Origin: Betaproteobacteria bacterium
Lineage (GTDB): Bacteria; Pseudomonadota; Gammaproteobacteria; Burkholderiales; SG8-39
Assembly (NCBI GenBank): GCA_004297625.1
Contig: SCTY01000007.1
Location: forward strand, 1 to 32,079
Direction: 5' to 3'
DNA length: 32,079 bases
Notes under the pieces: model-generated
Databases searched by the model: none
What the model was told of the DNA's origin: nothing
What the model saw: the letters and a program-made list of their open reading frames with translations, nothing else
Part shown: one piece after another, positions 7,937 to 18,614 of the stretch
Layout of the letters: every line of letters starts with the position of its first letter
Numbering within the stretch: the stretch's first letter is position 1
Made by a program: the position numbers and the translations under genes

Positions 7937-8909
7937 AGTTGCCTCCGAGCAGCTTGATGATGCGCTCCGAGCTGTAGTTCCGCCTGAGAAAACCGTCGAC
8001 CAGGTTAATCAACTCCTTGCGCTGCCTGAAACCAACCAGGCCCAGCCCCTCGTATTTCTTGCCTTGCGTCACTTCCGGGTAATACCAGGGAGTAGCCCAG
8101 TTGACCTTCGTCTTGCCGTCGAACCAGTCCGTTGCCAAGGTCACATGATCTTCGCCGATCAGGTCGATCGCGTAGTCGAAGTGATCAAGATACTCGTCTA
8201 GCGTCGGCTGCCGGTTGGTACGAATGAACGGCGAGAAGGCCGTAATTCCGATAGTGCCGCCCTTATCGGCTACGGCCTTCATCTGCTCGTCCGTTACGCA
8301 CCGGGGATTGTCTGTAATGGCACGCACAGCCGTGTGCGAGATCACGATCGGCTTCTCCGAGCACCGTACGGCATCGAGGGTGGTTCGGACGCCGACGTGA
8401 GAACAGTCGATGAGAATCCCCAGCCGATTGCACTCGCGCACTACCTGCATGCCGAAGTTCGTTAGGCCGCGGTTCTCGGGCTCAAGGCAGCCGTCACCAA
8501 CCCAATTGCGCTCCATGTACGTAAGCTGAAGCGAGCGCAGGCCGAGCTTGTAAAGGATGCGAATGCGCTCTCGCTCTTGTTCAATCCAGGTCGAATTCTG
8601 CACACCGAAGATCACGCCGAGCTGGCTTTGCTTTTTTGCCGCGTAGATATCGTCCACTTTCTCGACATGTCTCACCGCTGCGTTCATCTCGAAGTTCAGG
8701 AGGTTCTCGTACACCGCCATGAGCAAGCGGTGGAACGACGGTGAGTAGGAGGGCTCGGACACGAGGCAGGCGTGCAGAACGCTCCAGCCATGTCGGACCA
8801 TCATCTCCTCGTACGTACCTTCCGGCGTCTGCGGTGTCGGCTGCACCACGGCGCCGCCGAGCGTATCGATGACGATTGCTTCCGCCAAAATCTCTTGTGC
8901 CCGCATCAT
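7905..8909 (-). CDS. Peptidase M19 (membrane/renal dipeptidase) family protein with altered metal site
   Basis: A 334-residue amidohydrolase-fold protein of the M19 family. Family landmarks are IDCSHVG (H171), VISHTAV (H192), NPRCVTDEQM (R203) and LATDWFDG (the catalytic-type Asp). However, the N-terminal HxD metal motif (normally DGHND) reads IDTLGG, and the bridging glutamate (normally GIEGG/GVEGG) is Gln104 in GVQNS. In the human enzyme those residues form most of the first zinc site, so this protein may hold one metal or act on an atypical substrate. No signal peptide is visible, so it is probably cytoplasmic. Two adjacent ATGs (8909, 8906) follow an AAAGG site. It may hydrolyse a dipeptide, N-acyl amino acid or lactam feeding the serine operon next door, or a related step; this is inference. 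Confidence 0.82.
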   Translation of the reverse strand: MMRAQEILAEAIVIDTLGGAVVQPTPQTPEGTYEEMMVRHGWSVLHACLVSEPSYSPSFHRLLMAVYENLLNFEMNAAVRHVEKVDDIYAAKKQSQLGVIFGVQNSTWIEQERERIRILYKLGLRSLQLTYMERNWVGDGCLEPENRGLTNFGMQVVRECNRLGILIDCSHVGVRTTLDAVRCSEKPIVISHTAVRAITDNPRCVTDEQMKAVADKGGTIGITAFSPFIRTNRQPTLDEYLDHFDYAIDLIGEDHVTLATDWFDGKTKVNWATPWYYPEVTQGKKYEGLGLVGFRQRKELINLVDGFLRRNYSSERIIKLLGGNFIRVLREVWK

Positions 8910-9121
8910 CGTGCCTTTCTAACGTTAAGCATTAAAGCGGATCGAGCTCATAGCGCCCTTGACTAGGGTAGCGCCAAGAGCTGGAACCATCGCCGACATG
9001 ACGTCAATTTTTTCGTATCTTAGTTGCCAGGCGGTGGCTGCACGAACCTGCGATCGCCCTTTCGAGGACAACAGGTGGACTTCGCCTAACGGAGTGCCAG
9101 GTGGAGATGCCTTTCAGCCAC

Positions 9122-9151
9122 TTGCTTTGGCTGCTCGAATTGCGCTAGATT
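9122..9151 (+). promoter_or_regulatory. Candidate promoter of the gcv operon
   Basis: A TTGCTT (-35 like) at 9122-9127 is followed after 18 nt by TAGATT (-10 like) at 9146-9151. Transcription would start near 9158, about 15 nt before the first glycine aptamer, which is the expected arrangement. The hexamers are imperfect, so this is a positional prediction. Confidence 0.4.
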
Positions 9152-9173
9152 GCGGCTGCCCGAAGCGCTTCGT

Positions 9174-9355
9174 GTGAGAGAGACCGGCCGCGCGCCGGCG
9201 CCGAAGGGGTAACGCCCCGCAAAACTCTCAGGCAAAAGGATCGCGCGAGGCGAGGGCGCTCTGGAGAGTAGGTTCGGGATCGCCCGGACCTCGCCGAAGG
9301 AACACGCGGCGCCGCTCGCGGCCCGCCAATCTCTCAGGCAAACGGACAGAGGGGG
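9174..9355 (+). promoter_or_regulatory. Tandem glycine riboswitch upstream of gcvHPT
   Basis: Two glycine aptamers lie in series. Aptamer 1 starts at the GTGAGAG-type 5' strand near 9174, contains GCCGAAGGGG, and ends with CTCTCAGGCAAAAGGA (9225-9240). The linker/P1 element CTCTGGAGAG (9259-9268) starts aptamer 2, which contains CGCCGAAGGA and ends with CTCTCAGGCAAACGGACAGAGG (from 9331). The paired CTCTCAGGCAAA blocks and the short linker are the hallmarks of the double glycine aptamer. In this family, glycine binding usually turns on glycine cleavage genes, so it should raise gcv expression when glycine is plentiful. The expression platform would lie between 9356 and the gcvH start, about 50 nt, where a ribosome-binding-site switch is possible. 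Confidence 0.93.
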
Positions 9356-9407
9356 CACGGGACCTGCATGGTCGTGCTCAGCCGTCCGATTGCCTATGGG
9401 AGATGTC

Positions 9408-9787
9408 GTGGAGCTGCCCTCTAGCCTGAAGTACAGCGAATCGCACGAATGGGTCGCGGAGCACGGCGACGGCACCGCGAGCGTCGGCATCACGGCCGTA
9501 GCCACCGAGCAGCTCGGCGACCTGGTGTACGTCGAGCTGCCCGAGGTCGGCAGGACGCTCGCGCGCGGCGAGTCGTGCGCCGTGGTCGAATCGAGCAAAG
9601 CGGCGTCCGATGTCTACGCGCCCGCGGCGGGCGAGGTGATTGCGGTCAACGAAGCGCTCGCCAAGCACCCCGAAATGGTGAACAGCTCGCCTTACGGCGA
9701 GGGCTGGCTCTTCAAGCTGAAGCTCAAAGGTCCGGTGGAGGGGCTGCGCTCGCGCGATGAGTACAAGCAATCGGCCGGGATCGAGCC

Positions 9788-9791
<4 letters not shown>
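9408..9791 (+). CDS. gcvH: Glycine cleavage system H protein
   Basis: A 127-residue lipoyl carrier that shuttles the aminomethyl group between the P, T and L proteins of the glycine cleavage complex. The lipoylation site is the lysine in [13 protein letters not shown]; the canonical residue before Lys (Val) is Ser here, which is tolerated. [10 protein letters not shown] at the start and [15 protein letters not shown] near the end are standard H-protein segments. The start is uncertain: GTG at 9408 has a GGGAG site at good spacing, giving [10 protein letters not shown], while the in-frame ATG at 9396 lacks a ribosome-binding site. It is the first gene after the glycine riboswitch and overlaps gcvP by 4 nt. 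Confidence 0.94.
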
Positions 9792-12639
<2,848 letters not shown>

Positions 12640-12643
<4 letters not shown>

Positions 12644-13722
12644 TCCGCCTGGCGCTGCACCCCCTGCACGCCGAATATGGCGCGCGCTTCGGTTCGTTCG
12701 CCGGCTTCGAGATGCCGCTGCAGTACCGCGACGGCCTGCGCGCCGAGCATCTGCACACGCGCGCGGCGGCGGGCCTGTTCGATGTCTCGCACATGGGACA
12801 GCTGCGCGCGCGCGGCTCCGGGGTACACGCCGCGCTCGAGCGCGCCCTGCCCCTGGATTTCGACGGCTGGCCCGAGGGCGAGCAGCGCTATTCGCTGCTT
12901 CTCAACGAGCGCGGCGGCATCGTGGACGACCTCATGGTGACGCGCCTCGCGGACGAGGCGCGCATCGTTGTCAACGCCTCGGGTCGCGAAAAGGATCTCG
13001 CGCGGCTGCGCTCCTTGTGTCCCACGCTTTCGTTCGATTTGCTCGACGCAGGCCTGCTCGCGCTGCAAGGGCCTGCCGCGGAGAGCGTTCTGGCGAAAAT
13101 CGAGCCGCGGGTCTCCGAGCTTGCCTTCATGCATGCAAAAACCTATGGCTTGGGATTGGTATCGCGCTCGGGCTATACCGGGGAAGACGGGTTCGAGATC
13201 TCGGTGTCGCGCGAGGCGCTCGAGCCGCTCGCGCGCCGGCTGCTCTCCGATCCGGCGGTGAAGCTCATCGGCCTTGGCGCGCGCGATACGTTGCGGCTCG
13301 AAGCCGGCCTGCCCCTCTACGGCCAGGACATGGACGCAAACACCACGATCGTCGAGGCGAGCCTCGGCTGGGCGGTGGCGCGCTCGCGCCGCGCCGCGGG
13401 CGCAAAGGAAGGCGGTTTTCCGGGCGCCGAAGTTTATCTGCGCGAAGCGAGGGAAGGAAGCGCGCGCAATCTCGTCGGCTTGATCGGCGAGGAGCCGGCG
13501 CCGATACGCCACGGCACTGCGCTCCTCGATGCAGCGGAGCGCGAAGTCGGCGTGGTGACGAGCGGGACCGTCTCTCCTTCCACGCAGCGCGCGATCATGC
13601 TCGCTTGTCTCGCCGCGAGCCACCCGCGCGACGCGCCGCTTTACGCGATGGTGCGGGGCAAGCCGCGCCCCGTACGCCTCACGCCTCTTCCCTTCGTGCC
13701 GAAGCGCTACAAGCGCCGGTGA
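12640..13722 (+). CDS. gcvT: Aminomethyltransferase (glycine cleavage T protein)
   Basis: A 360-residue T protein that moves the methylene group from lipoyl-GcvH to tetrahydrofolate and releases ammonia. Visible family blocks are [23 protein letters not shown] at the N terminus, [13 protein letters not shown] (with the D of FDVSHMGQ), [30 protein letters not shown] and [20 protein letters not shown]. The length fits E. coli GcvT (364). The start is GTG at 12640, overlapping the gcvP stop by 4 nt with a GGAGG site 7 nt upstream. The order H-P-T differs from the common T-H-P order. The L protein (lipoamide dehydrogenase) is not in the window and is presumably shared with other dehydrogenase complexes. 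Confidence 0.96.
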
Positions 13723-13817
13723 TGCAGGATCGGCGGCGGTGATCCGCAAAGCGCTCCCGCATTGGCGATCCCGGGGGCCGGTGGTACCCGCGCTGATCCC
13801 CTCGCCGGGGCGCTGGC

Positions 13818-13835
13818 CGGGCGCTCGCGCGCCCG
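13818..13835. terminator. GC-rich hairpin between convergent genes, possible terminator
   Basis: A 7-bp stem (CGGGCGC with GCGCCCG) around TCGC lies in the 130-nt gap between the gcvT stop and the convergent TTT receptor stop. There is no U run on either strand, so intrinsic termination is doubtful. The rest of the gap holds nothing I recognise. Confidence 0.3.
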
Positions 13836-13852
13836 ACCTGCTCCGCCCACCA

Positions 13853-14839
13853 CTACTTCGCCCTGATATTGCTCGCCTTGGCCACGGCCTGCCATTGGGC
13901 GAGACCCGAAGTGATCATGCTCGCGAACTCTTGCGGAGTGCTGGACTCCGGATCGACATAGAGCGGAGCCATCCGCTCGCGGAAGTACGCCGAGCCGACG
14001 ATCCGCGCCACCTGCTCTTGCAGCTTCCTGACGATCGGCAGCGGTGTGCCGGCCGGCGCAAGCAGTCCCATCCAGCTGCTCATTTCCATTCTCGGATAGC
14101 CAAGCTCCGCCACGGAAGGAACGTCGGGAAAGCCGGCGGATCTCTTCGGGGTGGTCACGGCAAGCGCGCGCACCTTGCCGCCCTTGAGCGTGGGCGCCAC
14201 GCCGCCGGCATCGGCGATCGTCATCAGAACGTCGCCGCTCATCACGGCGGTAACCGCCTCATTCGTTCCTTTGTAGCTGACGAATTCTCCGGGCGCGGCG
14301 GTCTGGCTCTTGAAGAGCTCGAACGCCAGCTGGTGCACGCCGGCTGCGCCGCTGTTGTTGGCCTTCTGCGGATTGCCCTTCATGTACTCGACCAGGTCGT
14401 TCATCGACTGGAAACGCTGCGAGCCGCCGACCACCACGAAAAACGGGAAGGTGACGGTCGTCGATATGGGCGCGAAATCCTTCAAGGAGTACGCAACCTC
14501 CTTGAACATCACGGGGTTGGTGGTGAACATCGAGCTGGCGGCGAAAAGCAGGGTATGGCCGTCGGGATTCGCCTTGGCGACATACACGGCGCCGATCATT
14601 CCGGCCGCGCCGGTCCTGTTTTCCACAACCACCGCCTGGCCCAGAGCTTCCGCGAGCTTCGGCGCGATGACCCTTGCCACGGTGTCATTGGCCCCTCCGG
14701 CGGCATAACCGACGATCAGCTGAACCGGCCGGCTGGGATAGCTCTTCGCCGGATCTCCCTGTGCGTGGACTGTAGTGCCGAGCGCAGCCGCGCCCATGGA
14801 ACTCGCGATGACGAGCAAGACCTTCCAAGCTTGTTTCAT
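13853..14839 (-). CDS. Tripartite tricarboxylate transporter substrate-binding protein (Bug/TctC family)
   Basis: A 328-residue periplasmic receptor with a signal peptide (residues 1-26, ending TTVHA before QGDPAKSYP). The mature N terminus carries SYPSRPVQLIVGYAAGGANDTVAR, the Bug-family ligand loop, followed by VVVENRTGAAG and NPDGHTLL. It binds a small carboxylate or related anion and would deliver it to a TctAB-type pump encoded elsewhere. A GGAGGGG ribosome-binding site precedes the ATG. It starts 15 nt after the stop of the molybdoenzyme gene and should be co-transcribed with it from the FNR-box promoter, so the enzyme and receptor probably share a substrate or pathway. It is not closely similar to the other receptor in the window beyond family features. 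Confidence 0.92.
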   Translation of the reverse strand: MKQAWKVLLVIASSMGAAALGTTVHAQGDPAKSYPSRPVQLIVGYAAGGANDTVARVIAPKLAEALGQAVVVENRTGAAGMIGAVYVAKANPDGHTLLFAASSMFTTNPVMFKEVAYSLKDFAPISTTVTFPFFVVVGGSQRFQSMNDLVEYMKGNPQKANNSGAAGVHQLAFELFKSQTAAPGEFVSYKGTNEAVTAVMSGDVLMTIADAGGVAPTLKGGKVRALAVTTPKRSAGFPDVPSVAELGYPRMEMSSWMGLLAPAGTPLPIVRKLQEQVARIVGSAYFRERMAPLYVDPESSTPQEFASMITSGLAQWQAVAKASNIRAK

Positions 14840-14854
14840 TTCTCCCCTCCTGTG

Positions 14855-17443
14855 CTATGTGGCCGTCAGCTTCACCTTTACACACAAATCCAGATTCAAA
14901 TTCGACGGGCTGCAGTGATCCCAATCGATTTCAAGCAGCTCGTTGAAGAACACGCCCTTGCCCTTGGCGACCGGCATGCCGTCGCTCCAGTGGCCGGCGC
15001 ATGCCGCGATGCCGAGTGCTTCGGGGTGGATCGCCTGGGTGAGCCTGAGCCGGCCCTTGACCCTGCGTCCCTTCTCGCTCTCCACCCAGACTTCCTGCCC
15101 GTCCGCCAGGCCCTTGCGCCGGCCCACGTCGGCGTTCAGCGCGATGGCGTAGGAGAACGGGTCGAGCCGCGCCGCTTCATCCAGCCACGGGTTTTCCAGG
15201 GTGAAGCTGTTGGCATGAACGGTGTCGCGGTAATAAAAGCCGTACAGGTCGAACTCGGGCGCCGTGCAGCAATGCGAATTGCACGGCAGGAAATCGGGCA
15301 GCGGCTCGTAGTACTCCGGCGGGATTTTCAGCCCACGCGGTTCGGCAATGGCCGCGGTCTTCTCGCCGACGTCCACCATGAACTCCCAGTACACGGGCAC
15401 CCGCACATCGACGAAGGGCCGCCAGTACACTTCCTGCGGCTTCTTGGGCCAGCTGATCTGGCCTTCGTTGCGGAACCATTCCAGGCCGCGTCCGGGGCCA
15501 AAGTTGCTCTTCAGCTCGGCATCGCAGATCTCTTCGAAGCGGTAGCGGCGATCGGGCTGCAGCCGGTAATCGGGCGCCAGGTTCAGGACCGCGTTGTACG
15601 CGATGTTCATGTCGGCCGTCATGCCGATGCGATCGGCCAGCTCGAGCATTACCTCGGCGAATGGACGCTGCTCGCCGTCGGGCGGCAGCACCGGCTGCCG
15701 TATCGTCCAGGACCACTCGCCCATGCCGCCCGGCATGCTGCAGAAGAAAAATGGAAAACTGGTGCGCGAATCGAGCGATTGCAGGTAACTGCAGTCCGGC
15801 AGCACGATGTCGGCGAACCGCGTCGTTTCGGTCTCGTACAGATCGAACGACACCATGAACTTGATCGCCGCGAGCGCCTGCGCCACGGTGTCCTTGTTGC
15901 CGATGGACATCAGCAGGTTCGCTCCGAAGTTGATCAGCACCTCGGTGCGGTAAGGCAGATCGAACTTCTTCCAAAGCTCTTCCTGGTCGCAAGACTGCAG
16001 AAAGGGCGACGACATGCCCATCACGAACAGATCCTGCAGGCCGGTTCGTTCGGGAAGCTTCGGCTCGTGCGGCGGATACGGAAGGTGGTAGCCCATCCAC
16101 AGGCCGACGACCATGAGGCCGTCTTCGTCGGCCTTCGGGACGTAGCGCGGCCGGCCGGTTTGCGGGTGCCCGCTACAGGCGGGATTGAAGCCGAGGCAGC
16201 CGCCCACGACGTCCGCCGCGCCGACGAGGTGATTGAGCAGGGCGACGGCAAGAAAGTTATAGAGCGAGTTCTTGTGGCCCTGCGCGCCGCGGAAAGCGAT
16301 CGCCGCGACCGGCCGGTAGGGCAGCTTCACGCCGTCGACCACTAGGGTGCTGCCGATGCGCGCCTCGCGCGCGAATTCCCCGGCAAGGCGGCGTATGGCG
16401 GCGGCCGGCACGGTGCAGATCTTTTCGCTCCATTGCGGCGTGAATTTCTTCAGGTGGTCCTTCAGCCTCTGGAACGCCGGCTGGCAGCGCACGCCGTTTG
16501 CCTCGTAATCCCCGGCGAGCGCCATGTCCTGCGCCGCCACATCGTTGAACGGACGCGCCCTCCGCGCGCCGTTGTCCCACACGAGCGGCTTCTTCGTGGC
16601 CGGATCGCGCACGTAGCGCTTGTCCGGGCCAATGAGATAGGGCGCGTTGGTCTTCGCCTGCAGGTAGGGCTCGTCGATGACGCCCAGCTCGTGCACCAGC
16701 ACGTGGGCCATCGCGAGCGCGAGCGCCGCATCGGTGCCGACCCGGATCGGCACCCACTCGCTTGCTTTTGCGCCCGCGAAATTGGCCATCGGGTCGACGA
16801 CCACCATCTTCATGCCGCGCACGCGCGCATCCGCGGCGAGCTTCATGTTGGACGCCGAAGCATGGCCTGCGCTGTGACCCTTTGAAGCGCCGAAATAGAG
16901 GGCGTAATTGCAGTGCTCGAAGTCCGGCACGATCGACCAGGACGCGTGCATCACGCCGCTCACGTGATGCGCGGCATTACCGCAATGCAGCCCGCCTCCC
17001 GCCGTGGCCGTGTTGGGCGTGCCGAAGGCCGCGGCGAACGTGTTGAAGCTGTTGCGTGCGGCCAGCACCGTGGTGGTGCGGTGAATGAGAAGCTTGCGCG
17101 GATCGTCTGCACGCACGCGCTTGAGGACCGCCGCGGCCTCGTTCAGCGCTTCGTCCCAGCTGATTTCCCTCCAGCGCGGATCCTCGTCCAGGCCCTTCTT
17201 CGGATTGGTGCGGCGCAATGGCCGCATCAGGCGGTTCGGGTCGTAATGGCTCATGATCCCGGACACGCCCTTGGCGCAGAGCCTTCCCTTGCCCACCGCG
17301 CTCGCCGGGTTGCCTTCGATCTTCACGATCGTGCCGTCGACGCGATGCGCGAGAATCGCGCAGGTGCCGTAGCAGAGCGAGCACGTGGTCGGGACCCACA
17401 CGTCGTCCTTTTCGCCGCGCAATTCGGTGTTCGGAAAATTCAA
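14855..17443 (-). CDS. Molybdopterin oxidoreductase, DMSO-reductase family catalytic subunit
   Basis: An 862-residue enzyme of the molybdo-bis(MGD) family. An N-terminal [4Fe-4S] site is visible as C21, C24, C28 and C56 (CSLCYGTC and LCAKG). It is followed by the Mopterin domain (WDEALNEAA, VVVDPMANFAGAKASEWVPIRVGTDAALALAMAHVL) and a C-terminal dinucleotide-binding domain. The likely molybdenum ligand is C154 in GGGLHCGNAAHH, a guess from position. No twin-arginine signal is present, so it is probably cytoplasmic. No Fe-S electron-transfer subunit or membrane anchor is adjacent. Relatives include PadB-, hydratase- and transhydroxylase-like enzymes that act on organic acids, alcohols or aromatics; the reaction is unknown. 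The start is TTG at 17443 with a strong GGAGGAGGGG site. A perfect FNR-type box lies about 60 nt upstream, predicting expression under oxygen limitation. Confidence 0.88.
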   Translation of the reverse strand: MNFPNTELRGEKDDVWVPTTCSLCYGTCAILAHRVDGTIVKIEGNPASAVGKGRLCAKGVSGIMSHYDPNRLMRPLRRTNPKKGLDEDPRWREISWDEALNEAAAVLKRVRADDPRKLLIHRTTTVLAARNSFNTFAAAFGTPNTATAGGGLHCGNAAHHVSGVMHASWSIVPDFEHCNYALYFGASKGHSAGHASASNMKLAADARVRGMKMVVVDPMANFAGAKASEWVPIRVGTDAALALAMAHVLVHELGVIDEPYLQAKTNAPYLIGPDKRYVRDPATKKPLVWDNGARRARPFNDVAAQDMALAGDYEANGVRCQPAFQRLKDHLKKFTPQWSEKICTVPAAAIRRLAGEFAREARIGSTLVVDGVKLPYRPVAAIAFRGAQGHKNSLYNFLAVALLNHLVGAADVVGGCLGFNPACSGHPQTGRPRYVPKADEDGLMVVGLWMGYHLPYPPHEPKLPERTGLQDLFVMGMSSPFLQSCDQEELWKKFDLPYRTEVLINFGANLLMSIGNKDTVAQALAAIKFMVSFDLYETETTRFADIVLPDCSYLQSLDSRTSFPFFFCSMPGGMGEWSWTIRQPVLPPDGEQRPFAEVMLELADRIGMTADMNIAYNAVLNLAPDYRLQPDRRYRFEEICDAELKSNFGPGRGLEWFRNEGQISWPKKPQEVYWRPFVDVRVPVYWEFMVDVGEKTAAIAEPRGLKIPPEYYEPLPDFLPCNSHCCTAPEFDLYGFYYRDTVHANSFTLENPWLDEAARLDPFSYAIALNADVGRRKGLADGQEVWVESEKGRRVKGRLRLTQAIHPEALGIAACAGHWSDGMPVAKGKGVFFNELLEIDWDHCSPSNLNLDLCVKVKLTAT

Positions 17444-17476
17444 GCGCTCACCCCTCCTCCCGGATCTCCCGCGCTC

Positions 17477-17517
17477 AACTTACCGGTCCTCCCCGGGATT
17501 GGCTTGATACGGATCAA
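17477..17517 (-). promoter_or_regulatory. FNR-type promoter of the molybdoenzyme operon (two-block element, copy 1)
   Basis: A perfect FNR/Anr consensus box (TTGAT, 4 nt, ATCAA) occupies 17504-17517. Going toward the molybdoenzyme, 15 nt later comes GACCGGTAAGTT (minus strand; 17488 down to 17477). If the box is centred at -41.5 as in class II FNR promoters, TAAGTT falls at the -10 position and transcription starts near 17470, leaving a roughly 26-nt leader with a strong ribosome-binding site. The same pair of blocks with the same 15-nt spacing recurs at 22242-22282. The box also lies 51 bp before the divergent TetR gene and could affect it. Confidence 0.75.
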
Positions 17518-17568
17518 CTTGACGCCGATGGGCAGCGCGCGTAAAAGCAAACACTCGTTTGGTATCGC

Positions 17569-18195
17569 ATGGCCCGCGCCTCTTCCCTCCGACGCCTGCC
17601 CGCCACGCGCCCGGTACGCGCCGCGCGCTCGGACAACCGGCTGCCCGAAGTCCTGGCGCAGGCAGCGCGCGCGTTTCGCGCCAAGGGTTACGACGCAGCG
17701 TCGATCCGCGACATCGTCGGCGCGATCGACATGCTGCCCGGGTCGCTCTATTACCACTTCCCATCCAAGGAAGCCCTGCTGCTCGCCGTGTACGCGGAAG
17801 GCGTGCGGCGCTTCTCCGAGGCGGTGTCCGCGGCGATTGCGGCGAGCGCCGCGCCGTGGGCGCGGCTCGAGGCGGCGTGCATCGCGCACCTCGAGACGCT
17901 TTTGCAGGAAAGCGATTTCGCGCAGGTCGTGGTCCGCGTGCGGCCTAGCGATGTCCCCGCCATCGCGGCCCAGCTCGTGGCGCTGCGCGATGGCTACGAG
18001 GCGCTCTTCACCCGGCTGGTTCAGGCCTTGCCGCTTGCGCGCGGCGTGGATCGCAGGAGCCTGCGGCTCATGCTTCTCGGCGCGCTGAACTGGTCGCAGA
18101 CCTGGTACCGCGGCGGCCGCGATGACCCGCGCAGCATCGCGAGACAGTTTGTCGCCCTCCTGCGCCAGCAGCTCGACAGCGAACGGCGGAGCTAG
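17569..18195 (+). CDS. TetR/AcrR-family regulator
   Basis: A 208-residue TetR-type repressor. The DNA-binding part covers about residues 24-70: LPEVLAQAARAFRAKGYDAASIRDIVGAI, then the turn and recognition helix ending in LYYHFPSKEALLLAVY, the family hallmark. The C-terminal ligand domain is helical and unspecific. An arginine-rich 22-residue extension precedes the domain. It leads an operon with the split acyl-CoA mutase (2-nt gap to the small subunit) and is divergent from the molybdoenzyme. It therefore probably represses both directions until an acyl-CoA or related effector binds, as is common for TetR proteins in fatty-acid and acyl-CoA catabolism. No obvious palindromic operator was found by eye. 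Confidence 0.9.
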   Translation: MARASSLRRLPATRPVRAARSDNRLPEVLAQAARAFRAKGYDAASIRDIVGAIDMLPGSLYYHFPSKEALLLAVYAEGVRRFSEAVSAAIAASAAPWARLEAACIAHLETLLQESDFAQVVVRVRPSDVPAIAAQLVALRDGYEALFTRLVQALPLARGVDRRSLRLMLLGALNWSQTWYRGGRDDPRSIARQFVALLRQQLDSERRS

Positions 18196-18197
18196 GC

Positions 18198-18614
18198 ATG
18201 GAATTTCGTCCCAAGATTCTCCTCACCAAGATCGGCTTCGACGGCCACGACCGCGGCAGCCGGGTCGTCGCCGCCTACCTGCGCGATAAGGGGATGGAAG
18301 TGGTCTATACCCCGCCCTGGCAGGATATCGGCACGGTCGTGAAGATGGCGGCCGAGGAAGACGTCGACGTCATCGGCATCTCCTCGCTCGCCACCGATCA
18401 TCTCATCGTGCCAAAGCTCATGAGCGCGCTGCGCGCGGCGGGCCTCGACGACGTGGCGGTGATCGTCGGCGGCATCGTGCCCGACGAGGACCTGCCGGCG
18501 CTCGCGCAGGCGGGCGTCGCGCGCGTCTTCCACCCGGGCTCTTCGCTCGAGGCGATCGCGGAATACGTGAGCGGCATCGCGCGCGCCCGGCGCGCAAAGG
18601 AGGTTCTGCCATGA
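18198..18614 (+). CDS. B12-binding small subunit of an acyl-CoA mutase
   Basis: A 138-residue cobalamin-binding domain of the methylmalonyl-CoA mutase C-terminal type. The DxHxxG motif is D15-G-H17-D-R-G20, with H17 as the lower axial cobalt ligand. It is followed by GISSLATDH and [11 protein letters not shown], the Ser and Gly-Gly segments that cradle the nucleotide tail. The length matches the free small subunits of isobutyryl- and 2-hydroxyisobutyryl-CoA mutases (IcmB/HcmB, about 136-140), not the fused methylmalonyl-CoA enzyme. It precedes the large subunit, whose ATG overlaps its stop by 4 nt, so the two should be made in step. The GTPase chaperone (MeaB type) that usually protects such mutases is not in the window. 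Confidence 0.93.
   Translation: MEFRPKILLTKIGFDGHDRGSRVVAAYLRDKGMEVVYTPPWQDIGTVVKMAAEEDVDVIGISSLATDHLIVPKLMSALRAAGLDDVAVIVGGIVPDEDLPALAQAGVARVFHPGSSLEAIAEYVSGIARARRAKEVLP

Noticed and set aside
13739..16345. A long plus-strand frame (about 868 codons) across the TTT receptor and molybdoenzyme
   Set aside because: It crosses two well-supported minus-strand genes and encodes no recognisable domain.
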